This document shows, piece by piece, positions 43,395 to 55,749 of a stretch of DNA of 64,000 nt; position 1 is the stretch's first letter, and each line of letters opens with the position of its first letter. The DNA is from Monocercomonoides exilis (lineage: Eukaryota > Preaxostyla > Oxymonadida > Polymastigidae). Location: the NCBI GenBank assembly GCA_001643675.2, contig LSRY02000009.1, forward strand, positions 1,249,501 through 1,313,500. The letters are read 5' to 3'. The notes beneath the pieces were generated by a model. The model was not told where the DNA came from and did not search any database. It saw only the letters and a list, made by a program, of their open reading frames with translations. Made by a program: the position numbers and the translations under genes.

Positions 43395-44460
43395 TTTTTC
43401 AGAGGAGTTATTCAACAAAATAGATGAAATGTCTGAAAAAAAGAAAATGCGATTGGAAATAGCGATGTTGCTGTTGAGACGCACCAGATATTGGATAGTG
43501 TTGAAAAAAATATGGCGTTATCATTTGAAATAATCTCTATTGAACAAAAAATTTGATAGGATGATGATTGATGAAGATAAAGAAAAAGAGGAAAAAGAAG
43601 GAAAGCTTCCAGTTGATGTTTGCGAATGCTATCTTTTTGTCAACTATTTCGCATCATGGGAATTTTTACAAAATATGTGTTCTATCTTCTGAAAGTTGCC
43701 TAAGAAAAAGAGGGAAACAAAGAAGCAAAGGAAAAAGTGGAGATGGCATTATTAGCTTTGACTGGTATTTGGAGATATGAGGTGTGAAAAACTTTGCCCA
43801 TATCGTTTAATTTACAGATTTTTATTATTATTTTTATTTTTTGTGAAAATATCAATGGAATTGTATTTTATGGAGTGCAAAGACTTAATTCAAAATCATC
43901 AAAAACACAACCTGACACGTCCAGATTTTCAATCAGCATGGAAGTTTATGATATAAAGATTTGAAAAAGATAAAAGTTTTGAAGAAGTTATTGTGAATGA
44001 ACTGAATTTTGTGAGAGATGCAACACAAGAATTGAAAGAGCTTATGATATGAATAGACATGAAGAAAAATGATAAAAAAATTGGGAAAATTTTTTAAATT
44101 CATCATGAAGAAAAGATAAAAGTGTTCTGTTGCTTTATATTCTGAGGGAGTCCGAAATGAAAAGAATGAAGAAAAAGATGCTGGATTATTTGCTCGTGCA
44201 GATGGGATGAATGAAGCAGCGAAGGTTGAGGAAAGCACGATGTGCAACGAATGTGTTCACGTTTTTCATTCCACTTCTGAACAGAACATGTGGAGAAACG
44301 AAAAATATGATAGCGCAAAATCTAATTTCAATTGGAAGATACTTGAAAAGATTGAAGAAAAAGGTTTCTTTCTTATTTTTCATAAGCTAAATCAAATATT
44401 CTATTTTCTTGAAGAATAATATAAAGATAATTCACAAAAGATATTTCTAAATATTTTGTG
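43395..44460 (+). pseudogene. Captured repetitive-protein gene fragment in E3
   Basis: Pieces read, in order, EELFNKIDEMSEKKKMR, NKEAKEKVEMALLALTGIWR, LIQNHQKHNLTRPDFQSAWK, FMI-[TAA]-RFEKDKSFEEV, IVNELNFVRDATQELKELM and finally KILEKIEEKGFFLIFHKLN with FLEE-[TAA]-YKDNSQ. From memory this resembles a large repetitive family seen in oxymonad predicted proteins, often near kinase-like genes; I could not check it. Indels and TGA codons show decay. Both TAA codons fall where the protein reads on normally. Confidence 0.5.
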
Positions 44461-44871
44461 AATATAAAAATTATGAAATGCATGGAATAATGAAACTGAA
44501 ATATTATCTTTTTTCCTTCGTCATTTCACAAAATGAAAACAACACAATTCTGCCATTCTTGATATCCTGTTTTTTCATATTTCAAAAAATGAAGTTAAAC
44601 TTAAAAACATTTAAAATGAAAAACACTTTTGAATGATCATACCATATTCCACTATTCTTCTTGTGAACATTTCCTCAAGAAACTCACAACTTTATATTTC
44701 TTTAAAAATTTCACATTTCAAATCCTTCTTTTTTCTTTCGTAGTATGAGCTGCCACTTATTTCTCTTTGGATCAATTCATTCCACGCTGCTCCAATGCAT
44801 CTGCAAGTTTCAGTTGTTTTGCTTTATTCAGACATTTTTCATCAATTTTCTGAAAAGCGTTGTATTTTCAA

Positions 44872-45035
44872 AAAAAGAAAGAAAGAAAAGAAAAGAAAAG
44901 AAAAGAAAGAAAAAGAAAGAAAAAGAAAGAAAAAGAAAGAAAAAGAAAGAAAAAGAAAGAAAAAGAAAGAAAAAGAAAGAAAAAGAAAGAAAAAGAAAGA
45001 AAAAGAAAGAAAAAGAAAGAAAAAGAAAAGAAAAA
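44872..45035. repeat. AAAGAAAGAAA-type minisatellite, about 12-bp unit
   Basis: GAAAGAAAAAGAAAGAAAAA repeats for about 160 bp inside E3. Open frames across it (Lys/Glu/Arg) are artefacts of the repeat. Confidence 0.92.
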
Positions 45036-46520
45036 ACCATTTGGATGGATAATCTCAAGGGAAAAAAAGGATCATCAAAGATAAAGAAGAGCAGGGAGAA
45101 AAAGCCTAAGAGGTCGTGAATCAGCAACAGAAGCGATAATATTTGAACTGTTGAATGAATGTTTGGTTTGCACTTTTATTTTCAAGTGATCATAAAAATT
45201 TTTTAACAGCATGTTCCTGGAGAACGTAGAAAGATTCTTATTTTATCGATTTCATTGGATCTTCCTCATTCAAATGATAAAAATTCTGTAATTTCTGTTC
45301 AGCTTACATAATAAATAAGGCCGATTTATTGCATTTGAGTAAATTGGTTCAATTTCTCTGCCTTTGATGTTGCACACACTTTGCTTTTCATTTCCATTTT
45401 CAATGCTCTTCAAAAAGGCCTTTATGTCACTTGCTTCTTCTATATTTAGAATAATATATTTTAGTCTTATATTTTGTAAATAATCCAAACAAGCTTTCAA
45501 AAACTGAAAGGATATGTTTTCATAACAAATAAGTTATGCACTTTCAAAGGACGAAATTCACATCACATGAAGGAACTTAAAAAACGAGCAAATCAAACAA
45601 AGTGTAAAGAAATCTTAAAAATAACAAATAAACTCATCTTCAAACGATCATTAATTGAAAGAGTCTATCAATGAGCATTCTTCAGACCTTTTTTGTTTTT
45701 TGTATATGGTTCTTTCTTTATAAAATAAGGATTATCTAATGTCAAACGAAAAGTTATGGTTGAACCAGATGGAAAAATGAAATCTCAAACATTTCATATG
45801 CTCGACAAGTTATTTTGTTATTCTGTTTCTATTTAGTACGTGTTTATTTCATTGACAAAATGTAATGTCAGTGACAGAAGTGACTACCAGTGGCATATTA
45901 AAATCCATGTTTCACAGATCTTGTCAGTTAAAAATATATTATGGAAAATTTGATTAATTGATTTTTCAAAAATATTGCAAAAAATATTCAATATTTCTTT
46001 ATCATATATTTTTTTATCATGTTTGACAAAGATTAAAACACTATTGATTTCTTTTCTTCTCTTTCTGTTTTCTTTCTTTCTTTCATTTTGTTGAAACAAA
46101 TATTTCCTGCCATGTTCCAACAAAATAAGGAAATTTTGTTGAAACATGAAACATTCTGTCAATTATTTGAAAAAATTTTATTAGCATATTTTATTTTTCT
46201 ATTCGAAAAAATACTCCCAAAAATGAAATAAATAAAAAAATAATGGTTGTGATCAGTAAAAATTGTCTTGTCGGTCACCTTTGTCAGTTAATGACAAAAT
46301 TTGCCACTTGTCGCACAGGTCTATATTTGTTTGCTCGAATCTTGTGAAATTTTATTTTTATAAATTATTAAAAATATAACTCAATGAAAACAAAAAAGCA
46401 ATATTTAAATATAAATGTTTTTTCATCTAACAAAAAATTAAATTCAAGCGAACTGTTTTGTCTGTCGACTTGTCGAGCTGATGAAAAAATGTCGGTCTGT
46501 CGCAAAGGCCTTCTTTATTT

Positions 46521-48900
46521 TTTTGAAGAAAATTAAATTTCGATTGAAAGTTTTTCGACTTTGAATTATTTTTGGTGTAACATCAGAATAATTATCACAT
46601 GAATGCACAAAAAGTTTGGAACGGAACATTGAATTTTTCACAAATAAAAGAAGTCTGTCCAACCTTCACACTACTATGGTATGTGTGGAACAGTGTTTAA
46701 AGAAGAATTAAATAAACCAGATAAATTGTTTGAATAATTAAATGGGTAATTCTTTTTGATGTCATAATTTTTTACGAGGTTTGATCTGACTTTTCATTAT
46801 TTTTTTTGAATAATTGAAAAGACATGCGGAAATCATTCATTTGAATAAGTGTATTACAGTATTTGGAATTTTCAATAATTTTATCTATAAAAAATTTGAT
46901 ATGATCCATAATTATAAAATTTTTAGTTGATATTAAAGTGTAAATATGCGAATTTAACAAAGAAAACCATGTGTTGATTATGAACTTTTTAAATGTTCAT
47001 GTGAATATTCGTTATATCTATTAATGCGAACAATTGTTTATTTATCAACAGATAACACAGAAAAATCTTAAAGTTGATGGTTGTGATTTCGAAAGTTTGA
47101 ATTCTTTATTTCCATTTTTCTCTCAAAGTCCATTTTAAAAAAGCAAATTTTTTATCTGCCTTTGAAACAGTTTGTGAAATGCGGTATGTCAAAATTTGAT
47201 TGAAACTAAGTTACTCATTATTATTGTTATTTCATGATTAAACTCACTTTCAACAATTTATTCGACTTTTGTTTTCTGGTGGCAAATGAAAAGCAAAGAG
47301 AATTTTTTCAATGGTTATCATATTCTATAAGATAAGTTGTTAGCTTTTCATATTTAATATTTGTTGATTTTTCATAATTCATCTCACTCAGGAAGATTTC
47401 CGTTGTTTATCCGTTCATAATGCCAAATCAATTGGACGCTTGGAATCTGGGTTTCGATAACTATCGATTCAAAAAAATCTACAATGAATTATCATAGAAA
47501 TTGATTTAAAACTTATTTCTTTCGATTGTTTTATAATTGAGAATTTCTATCATTCAATTCATAGAGACGACATTATCCATTTTTATAACCATATAAAAAT
47601 TTTTCTTCATGATTTCCTTTTTCACATCACTCTCAATATCTTCGTTCGCAAAGTCAACTTCATCGTTATGGAACGAAATATTTCAATATTCATTTCTATT
47701 ATGTGGTTATTTGGCATTTTGATATTAACAATGAAAAGTTCATTTCTTATAATTAGTTTAATTCTCATTCATTTTTTCATTCTTTTTTGTCAACATAATT
47801 TTTTCTATACAGGCAACTTTTCAGTCCTTTTAGAGAGAGATGATGTCATTAATAATCACTTGACAAATTGACGCAATTAATGTTTAACTCCTAATTATCA
47901 ACATGAAAATACAAGTTCATTCAAACACCATTTATCGAGTCAAAAAAATAACTAAGAGAAAAAAGATGCTTGCACACAAATAAATAATAATACACATCCA
48001 ACGACAAATAAAAATAAAGTTCTTTTTATTTCCGACTGAAAAACAATTAACATAAAACGAATTTATGATTTATTGTGATGAATGGAACGATAGAAAATTA
48101 AACAATCTACGTTCAAAAACTATTTCAATGATCGAAAAAGTTTTTTAATGAAATCATCGTGAAAAAAAAGTTAATAAATTGAAAAAATTTAATATCAACA
48201 CTAGAAAAAGATGATAAACGAAAAAAATACATGGAAAATATAACTTTATGAAAGATACAATTTATTGTATGTTGTGTTCTATTCAAACCACAAACATTCA
48301 CAGAATTTTCAAGATAATTATTGAACACATAACATAATCAGAAATAATTCAAATAATAAAGTTTGTCTTTAAAATTAAATTTGTAAACTCAACAAAAAAA
48401 AGAACATTTCTTCATGGGCAAACATCATCAATCTTTAATTATTCAAATCATATATTGTTCACCATTAAACATTACAAAAAAAGCATTAATAAAAAAGTGA
48501 AAATTGCTTATTGTCGTAAAGCTTTCGGAAAAACTGAAATTTTTCAAACAAATTATTAATAAATGAGATCAAAAGATCGTATTTCAGTTGAATAAAACAT
48601 ATAGCACAAATAGTATGTTAAAATTATTGATTTAAATTCATTAATAACAAATACAAAATAATTATTAAAAATAAAATAAGTAAATAACTATGTTTAAAAA
48701 TATTACATAAGCATGAAACAATAGAAATACAAATGAAAAGAAACAATAATGAAGAAAAATGAGAATGAAAGAAAAATGAAATAGAAAACAATAGAAATAC
48801 AAATGAAAAGAAACAATGATGGGAAATTTAGCAGTCTAAAAATTCTTCTTCGTATCGAATGAAGCACTTAGAATTGATGGATATATTGCTTTTATAATTT
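46521..48900. other. AT-rich region, no gene supported
   Basis: About 2.4 kb with very high A+T. Open frames are short and hydrophobic with random codon use. A MITE-type tip (ATGGGTAATTCTTTTTGATG) occurs at 46753, without a visible partner. Confidence 0.4.
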
Positions 48901-48924
48901 GGGACATATCGGTTTTCGTCATAT

Positions 48925-49012
48925 GCACACCTGGGAGGCAGTGTACCGTATCCAGGTCCGAATCTTACAGTTTGAAGCTGAAACATTTAAAGTACACAGT
49001 CTTGTTCAATAT
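48925..49012. ncRNA. Candidate structured RNA with pseudoknot, copy B
   Basis: Same architecture as 11935-12030: ACCTGG (48929-48934) with CCAGGT (48952-48957); GTGTAC (48941-48946) with GTACAC (48992-48997) as the crossing helix; and a short hairpin CAGTT/AGCTG (48968-48980). The crossing helix has different bases from copy A yet still pairs. It lies about 0.8 kb past the copy B transposase, separated by AT-rich DNA and a CA microsatellite. Confidence 0.55.
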
Positions 49013-49614
49013 TCAACCGAATAAATATTGACTTAGCATGCGCATATAGACGTTTTTTTGCTTGACGGACAAGAACTGGAATTAAAAAAATGCAATAAAT
49101 ACACTATGTTCGATGAAAACATAAAATTATCACAAAAAATATGAAAAGATAAAAAACTAGGTTGAATAGTAATGGAAATAAAAAACAAGTTGTGAAAAAA
49201 CGTCAATGACAACTTTTCCAATATATAATCATGGAAATAACACAATTTTGCATAAAAACATTTAACTATCCAAGAAGATCTTACAAAAAATAAAATCAAA
49301 TGAAGAAAAATGATAATACAAAGAGAAAATAATAATGCCAACAGATGAAATTCGCCATATATTTATTAAACGTTGTTCTATTTTGAATAAACAGTTATTA
49401 ATAATTTGAATAAAAACTTTCAATCTTTTCGATGAACTTTGTGAATATAAGCAATTCTCATTTTAAAGAAATAAAACAACAAATAACTTAAAATTGATTA
49501 AAAAATATATATTTTTATAAAGAATATAAAAGAAAGACAATGATGGCCCATGAATACAGTTCAAGTTTTTGCAACATTTCTTATCAAACAAGGCAAACAA
49601 AAATGAATCAAAAA

Positions 49615-49758
<144 letters not shown>

Positions 49759-49804
49759 AAAAAACAAACAAACAAACAAAAATCGAATTTTTTGAATAAA
49801 TAAT

Positions 49805-52800
49805 TTAATAAAGAGCATTTAGCACAGAAGAATCACGCAATAGTTGATATCTGTTCTTTATCAAATTACCTGTGAAAGTTGAAAGTGTTGACTGGTGAAA
49901 TGAAGTATTTGGTGTGTTTGGTTCCTTTTCTCCACTTGTAATAATTTCTCTTTTCTTTGTTGAATTAACAAGAATGAGAGAACGTTGTGGAAGAAAGCTT
50001 GTTGCGGATGCGAGTATTTGTTTTCCTTGACGTTCAAAATAGAGATAATTTTTCATGTTTGCAATCGTCATTGATTGCCAAGCACTTTTTCGTTTTGGGA
50101 TGTATTCGAAGAAGAAGCGAGTGTGAATTGCAGAAGGGTTTTCATTTCTTTCCTTCGATTTTGAAGAAAGATTTGTTATTGAAGAGATGTCATTTTTGTT
50201 AAAAGAGGAAGGAATTGATGAACAAAAATGTTGGTTGAAAAATTTCAATAAATCTTGAAGGGAACTGATGTTTATTGATGGAAGATTATTGTTTATTGCC
50301 TTCACCATGATTCCAAATTCTCCATCACACACATTTATTCCATGATGTTCGACGAAAAAGTTGAGCTCACATTTTTTGTTACGAAATAAAGGAGTTGAAG
50401 GTGAAAGAATAAAATCCAGGAGAAATCTATTTCGATTGTGAGGACCTGTGTCACAGAAAAATTTTAAAGAAGAGGAGTTTCGAAAGATTTGATTTTGCAA
50501 TGTTTGTTGAAGGCATTCAATGACATATTTGAAATCATTAGAAAGACAGTTGGAAAGATAGTTGAATGTCTTTTTTTGAAGCACTTTATTGATGATTTGA
50601 AAAGTGACAATAGTGAAATGAGACAGTTGCCTTTGATTGTAGTATTCATGCTGAAGCTGACAATTACTAAATGGTATTTTCCATTTTTCCTTAAAATCAA
50701 ATACGCAAATCACTTCTCCTTCTTTAAGATTTGAAACAGACTCATTAAAGTAGGTTCTCTACCACTCTGCCATTTGTTTATGTAGCTTCAGCAATTTCAG
50801 GTCTCTGAGGTCTTTTTCAGAAGGGTTTTCCTTCTTGTTCAGAAATTTTCTTTCCATTTTCTCCAACAGTTGACAAGTTCCACACATATCTGTTCTTCTT
50901 TTTGCCTTTGTGAAGTTTGATGTCAGCTTGAAAAATGTTGAAAGAGATACATTTACTCCCGTTTCATTAATCATGTCCTTCCACAACTGATTTTTAGGTT
51001 TAAATATTAACCGTTTTTGATTTGGTGAAAACATTCTGAAACACTTTTTGTTGTTTATCTCCTTCAAGGATAAAGGAGAACAATTTTCGTTTCCACAAGG
51101 ATTTGGATGACGCAACATCGAAGTTTTCATAGAATTTCCAACAAATTCTTTGGAAGATAAAGCTGATTTTTCATCATATGAACATTTAAGAAGATGTGTC
51201 AATGGTTCTTCGTTTGAATTGTTAAATAACAATTGTAATTGGTTATTATCTGTGTGAGTTTGTAAACAATTGTTTTTCTTATTTTGAAGAAATTGTGTTC
51301 TTGAATTATCATCCTGAGTTGATTGAACGATTTTTGTCAAATAATCCTTTGAATGATCAGTATTATATTTTTTATCAATTGAACTGTTGGAATAACGATC
51401 GCTTGACATATATAGCATATGTTCTTGAAAATGATTTTTTGCATACAATGCAGATAGTGGATGAGTTTGTGGAGGAGAGGAAAGAGGATGAGTGGGAGAG
51501 GGAGTGGATAGTGGATATGATGAGTTGTGTAAAATTTGTTCATGAAGAGCAAAAGGAGAAGTTGGATGATGCGTTATGGTTGGCGAAGTTTGCTGAAGCT
51601 TTGCAGATGAAGATGTTGGCTGAAGCGTTGCTGGAGGAATTGGAAGCATGTGAGCTGATGTGGGAGAAGATAAAAGATGAATTGAGGTGGGAGAATTTTG
51701 ATGAAGAGTTGCGGAAGAAGAAGTGATATGAAGGTTTGCGTTTGGAGAAGTTTTCTGAAGAGACACAGAAGAAGAAGTTTGCTGATGCATTGCGGAAAAT
51801 GTCGAAAGCGATTGAGTTGACAAAGGAGAGGAAAGTGTGCGAGCTGCACATTGGGTAGCTTGCTGAAGCATTGCAGATGAAGAAGAAAGAGGATGAGTTT
51901 CAGAAGAAGAAAGAGTTTGGTGGAGCACTGGAGAAGAAGAAGAAGAAGTTTTGTGAAGTGTTGTTGTTGGAGGAGAATTCTGGAGAGTTACAGAAGATGT
52001 TGAAAGTGGATGAGTTTGTGGAGGAGAGGAAAGAGGATGAGTGGGAGAGTGATTATATATTGAATTTGTTATTAATGAATGTTTGCTTGATTGAAACATC
52101 GAATTTGGGATTTTGTTTTGAATCGAAGTTTCCAAACTATTTTTGTTTTCAATAGATTTATGATTATTTTGATCGAATTGATTTTGTTCTTCATTAGGGC
52201 ACATGATACACTTATCTTGTATTGACACTTCCGTAAACTCATCATTTATTCCTGTTGATTGATTATCAAAGCTTTGTGAAGATACATCGATCTTTGAAGG
52301 AAAGATTGAACTGCACTGAATTCTTGTTGATTCCGATTGAACAGAGTCAGTATGATTTCCAACTTAACGAAATTTCTTTGAGCCACATTTCAATAATTTC
52401 ATAGAATCGATAGTTGTTTTCTTTCTTATGAAAAACGAGATTGATGCTTGATATCCTTTTTTGTACAGTGCGCTCCATGTATTTTCCCAGTCATTTTTTT
52501 GAATGAGAAATATCTGACCATCACTGCAAATGCACCACGGATTGACTGAGTCCATAGAATTTGAAACAAATGAAATATTGTGACCTTGTATTTTGTTTTT
52601 CTGCTTGAACAGTATTTGACCTCCAAAATTATATTCAGCTTTCTCTGCATCTTCATTCTGCTCGAAGCCTTCTTTAATTGTCTCAGGAAGATAGGCTGTG
52701 CTCTTTCTTTCTTCAATAAAAGAGCTAATTGCAAAACTTTTAGGAGGAAAAGATTCATTCATATCGTTGCATTCATGAGCCAAAACAAGCAGTTCAGGAA

Positions 52801-54328
52801 AAGCAGAAACATAGCTACACCTTTTTGCGCAACTGTTCTTCTGACATGATTTGCAAAAAATCTTGTTAGGATGTTTCAATTGTTCTTTGTCAAACAATTT
52901 TGATAATCCATAAAGCACGGATTTATCATGAACAATTGTGTAATCTGATAAATTTTCTATTTTCGATGTGATGGAATGACATGTTTGACATTCCACACAG
53001 TTGATCAAAATTTGTATTGTACAATTTTGGTTTATAATTTTGTTGGTTTTGAAGAGATGTGCAATTTTCACAAATGCTTCGACTGCATTTTGTTGCTGTC
53101 TGCGTCCTTTGCTAAAATAATCGTCCCACATATCAATGAATTGATTTGTCCATAAATCAAAAACAGGAAAGTTCGTAAATAAATTGTAACAAATTTTGAA
53201 AAGTGAAGAAGCCAGGCAATTATTGACTCTGTCTGAGTCAGAAAATGTAAATATGGAAGTTGATGCAAAACAAGTTGAAAAACATTGCAAATTTGATGCT
53301 AGGTAACAAGTGTTGCCAAGGTTTCTCAAACCTTTCCTTTCTAAAAGATTGTAATTGCACTCCTTTTGTTTTGAAATATCAGACATTCTCGTCAAACGCT
53401 GTGAAAGTGGTTCTTCTAATTCATTGCACTTCGAAGTTAATTTGTCAATTGTTATGAAGGAATGTGTACTTTGTGTAATTAAACTTTGTGATATTTCTGA
53501 TTCAGAAAAAAAAAAAGATAATAACTTGTGGAGAAAATAATAAAGAAAATTACTAACATGTCAAAAAAATAATAAAAATATAAAACCTGTTTCTTTCTTT
53601 TTTGTTTTTTCATCTTTACATAAAATATATTTATCCCACCCTTCTTCATCGATCATTGGATCTATTTCCATTTCTTTCTTGGTGCTTTTTCTGGTTTTCA
53701 AAGATGACGAAGATTCAGAAGAGTGAAGAAGCATCCAATTATTTGCCGTTTCCCACTCAATTTCAGGCAGTCCTAATATCGTTTGCAAAAAACCAATTAA
53801 TGTTAATTATTATTAAAAAAATAGTCAAACCACTTTTGCATTCTGGTTGTTGCGGATTTTGAGGAATACATAATTCATCTCTATTTTTTTTCAAGGTTTG
53901 CTTCGCGTAATTCAGTTTTCCAATTGTGACATCATAACCTCTATTTTCCATTTGTTCCAAGTTCATTGTGCGACTTAGGGCTTGCAGCATCACGGTTTGC
54001 GTATGTAGTGGTGCGTTATTGTATACTTTTGCCAATTCATCCAATAAAATATTATAAGTTTCTTATTCGAATGTGTATAATAGGACATATATATTCATAT
54101 TCAATAATAGATCGAATCAAATTTTAAATAACCAAATATTAAATCTCAAAAAATTTAAAACAAACTATTTAGATTGGTTCTTATTATATTAATGAAAGAT
54201 GAAGCTTTTCGATAGTTCGTGAAGAAATACATAAGCAACTGGTTCACATTTTCCCCACCAATCCGTTTCACTTCTTTCCATAATGTTTCCGAGCGGCTGT
54301 GAAGAGTGGAAATAGAAATATCTGGCAT
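49805..54328 (-). CDS. USP-transposase fusion protein, copy B (no internal TGA)
   Basis: Four exons: 54328-54166, 54061-53831 (231 nt, the same length as in copy A), 53772-53587 and 53496 onward, with GT-AG introns of 104, 58 and 90 nt. The last exon is one frame of about 1,230 codons if TAA 52364 and TAG 50759 are Gln. Order: USP domain with Cys box KGLRNLGNTCYLASNLQCF, RRQQQNAVEAF, zinc pairs CVECQTC and CKSCQKNSC, and His box GHNISFVSN; a linker with THPLSSPPQ-type repeats; an HTH-like segment KRLIFKPKNQLWKDM with C-x2-C; and a DDE-like region (VICVFDFKEKW, FFCDTGPHNRNRF, FFVEHHGINVCDGEFG). USP domains remove ubiquitin-like tags; DDE enzymes move DNA. How they cooperate is unknown. The end is TAA at 49805, or further on if TAA is Gln. 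Confidence 0.75.
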
Positions 54329-54969
54329 TTTCATCATCTCAAAGATTATATTTTTAATGTTGGGTGAACTTCCTTTAAAGATGAAATGAAAAGGATATAA
54401 TACAATCCAAAAAACGAGAGCAAATTTCATGAACGCTTATTTGTTGAGCAAAGTTTCAGTCCTTTTCAAATGAAAAATACAATCAAAGAAAAAAAAGATT
54501 GATATCAAAAAGGTGAAATTGAAAATACTGAAAGAAGTTCATCATGAACAACTTCCATGGCCAATTGAAGAAGAGAGAAATGAAACGCAAATGAGATTTT
54601 CTTTTCATGAATAACGAAATAATAAACTTTCTTTAAGTGAAGCACATAATTGACTATAGAGCAAAGATTGTTATCAAATAGTTGTATAATGGGCAAACAG
54701 TAAAACAAAAAGAGAAAGAATAGAAAAAATGTCAAAAGGGGATAAACACATCAAATCAACAGAAAAATGGAAGGAAATTAGAAGTGGGTGAAAACAAAGG
54801 AAACACATAACGCCAAATCAAGCGCAAATAGAAATATGGATGAAGAGGCCAATGGATGTCATTTCAACGAGCTTTCACAATTTCTTTTGTTCACATCACT
54901 CAGCTCTTCCTTCGAAGCCCTAGTTGTAGATCTCAACAATTTCCCTCCATTCCCATCATATTGAAATGA

Positions 54970-55610
54970 ACACATCCTCCATATCCAACAATTCATCAAC
55001 CATGAAAATAACAATACTCTATGAAACTGAGCAAGTCTTAATCCGCACCTATCATTTCATCTCAACGTCTGCCTCTCTCCGAATGACACACATATCTTCA
55101 CCGTTTCCCATAGCAACAGCTTATTTCACACACCTCGTAACCTTCTCTCATCTTGCCTTCCCTTCTTCTTCTTCTTCATTCCCTCAAGTCAGCCTATCAT
55201 TTATCACGCAAAGTCAAGGAATCCCCATCTACTTTGGGAGAGAAAGAGAGACCTCTCTTCATCACCTCTTCCAATGCTCCATGGACACCTTCATGTACCA
55301 TTTCACCAGCTCCCTCATAATATCTGTTATAATCTCTCTCCATCCCTCTAATAAAACCCATGCCTCTTCCACCACAAATTGCCACAGATCAGCATGCTTA
55401 CCAATAACATTTGCTCCCAAACACCTCCAAAGCATACCCTATTCCACAACCAGTCTTTTCCTCTTTAACAAACCATCTCAAACTGAGCATCAACAACTCT
55501 CTATAAGCACTTTCTCGTTCACCTCAATAATCAATTTCTCCAACTCTTCACTGCTCTGTCCTTCAACAGCAACCTCATTCCTAATACAAAAACCCACTGA
55601 ATTCACATTT
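54970..55610 (-). pseudogene. Unknown decayed gene on minus strand
   Basis: Minus-strand pieces read EVAVEGQSSEELEKLIIEVN, LWRCLGANVIGKHADLWQFV and EEAWVLLEGWREIITDIM, then in another frame ALEEVMKRGLSFSPKVDGDS. TGA codons and frame changes interrupt them. The plus strand also has a long open frame over this stretch, but its Ser/Thr/Leu-rich composition looks like the antisense shadow of coding DNA. Family not recognised. Confidence 0.35.
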
Positions 55611-55749
55611 CAATAAAACCTAATCACATGATTTGAAAAATTTATCTACGTTTCTCCTAACATTCAGAGACCTTCACAATGAATTGAACAGTTTCAATGA
55701 TGTCATGGCAGATGAAAGAAGACGAATATAAATTAATCAATAATTTGGA

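Larger units (their letters stand above)
42823..46323. mobile_element. hAT-like element E3 nested in E2
   Basis: Tips TAGACCTGTGCGAC and its complement are flanked by TATTTGTTT (42814-42822, 46324-46332; 8 or 9 bp depending on where the terminal T is assigned). Internal GTCGGTCAC motifs lie near each end. The 3.5-kb interior carries debris of a repetitive protein gene instead of a transposase, plus a 12-bp minisatellite. Confidence 0.85.
37606..46512. mobile_element. hAT-like element E2, containing nested E3
   Basis: Ends TAGGCCTTTGCGAC and the complement of AAGGCCTTTGCGAC are flanked by the 8-bp duplication CTTTATTT (37598-37605, 46513-46520). Subterminal GTCGGTC and CGACAAAGATCTGTCGATAA motifs are shared with E1. 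Total length is 8.9 kb; removing nested E3 (42823-46323) leaves about 5.4 kb. There is no recognisable transposase. The interior carries decayed unknown genes. A 44-base poly(T) lies 57 bases inside the left end. Confidence 0.82.

Noticed and set aside
44745-45127. Lys/Glu/Arg- or Phe/Ser-rich frames over the AAAGA array
   Set aside because: Low-complexity artefacts of the tandem repeat.
46753-47000. Complete second copy of the 16859 MITE
   Set aside because: Only one tip is recognisable; no inverted partner within a reasonable distance.
47641-47874. Short hydrophobic frame that could be a membrane protein
   Set aside because: AT-driven Phe/Ile/Leu composition in a gene-free stretch, with no signal or homologue context.
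48951-48970. tRNA T-arm (GGTCCGAATC)
   Set aside because: No flanking 5-bp stem, no acceptor or anticodon arms; explained by the conserved loop of the structured RNA.
54966-55616. 216-residue Ser/Thr-rich plus-strand protein
   Set aside because: Composition looks like the antisense of a coding region; minus-strand frames read better, though they are broken.
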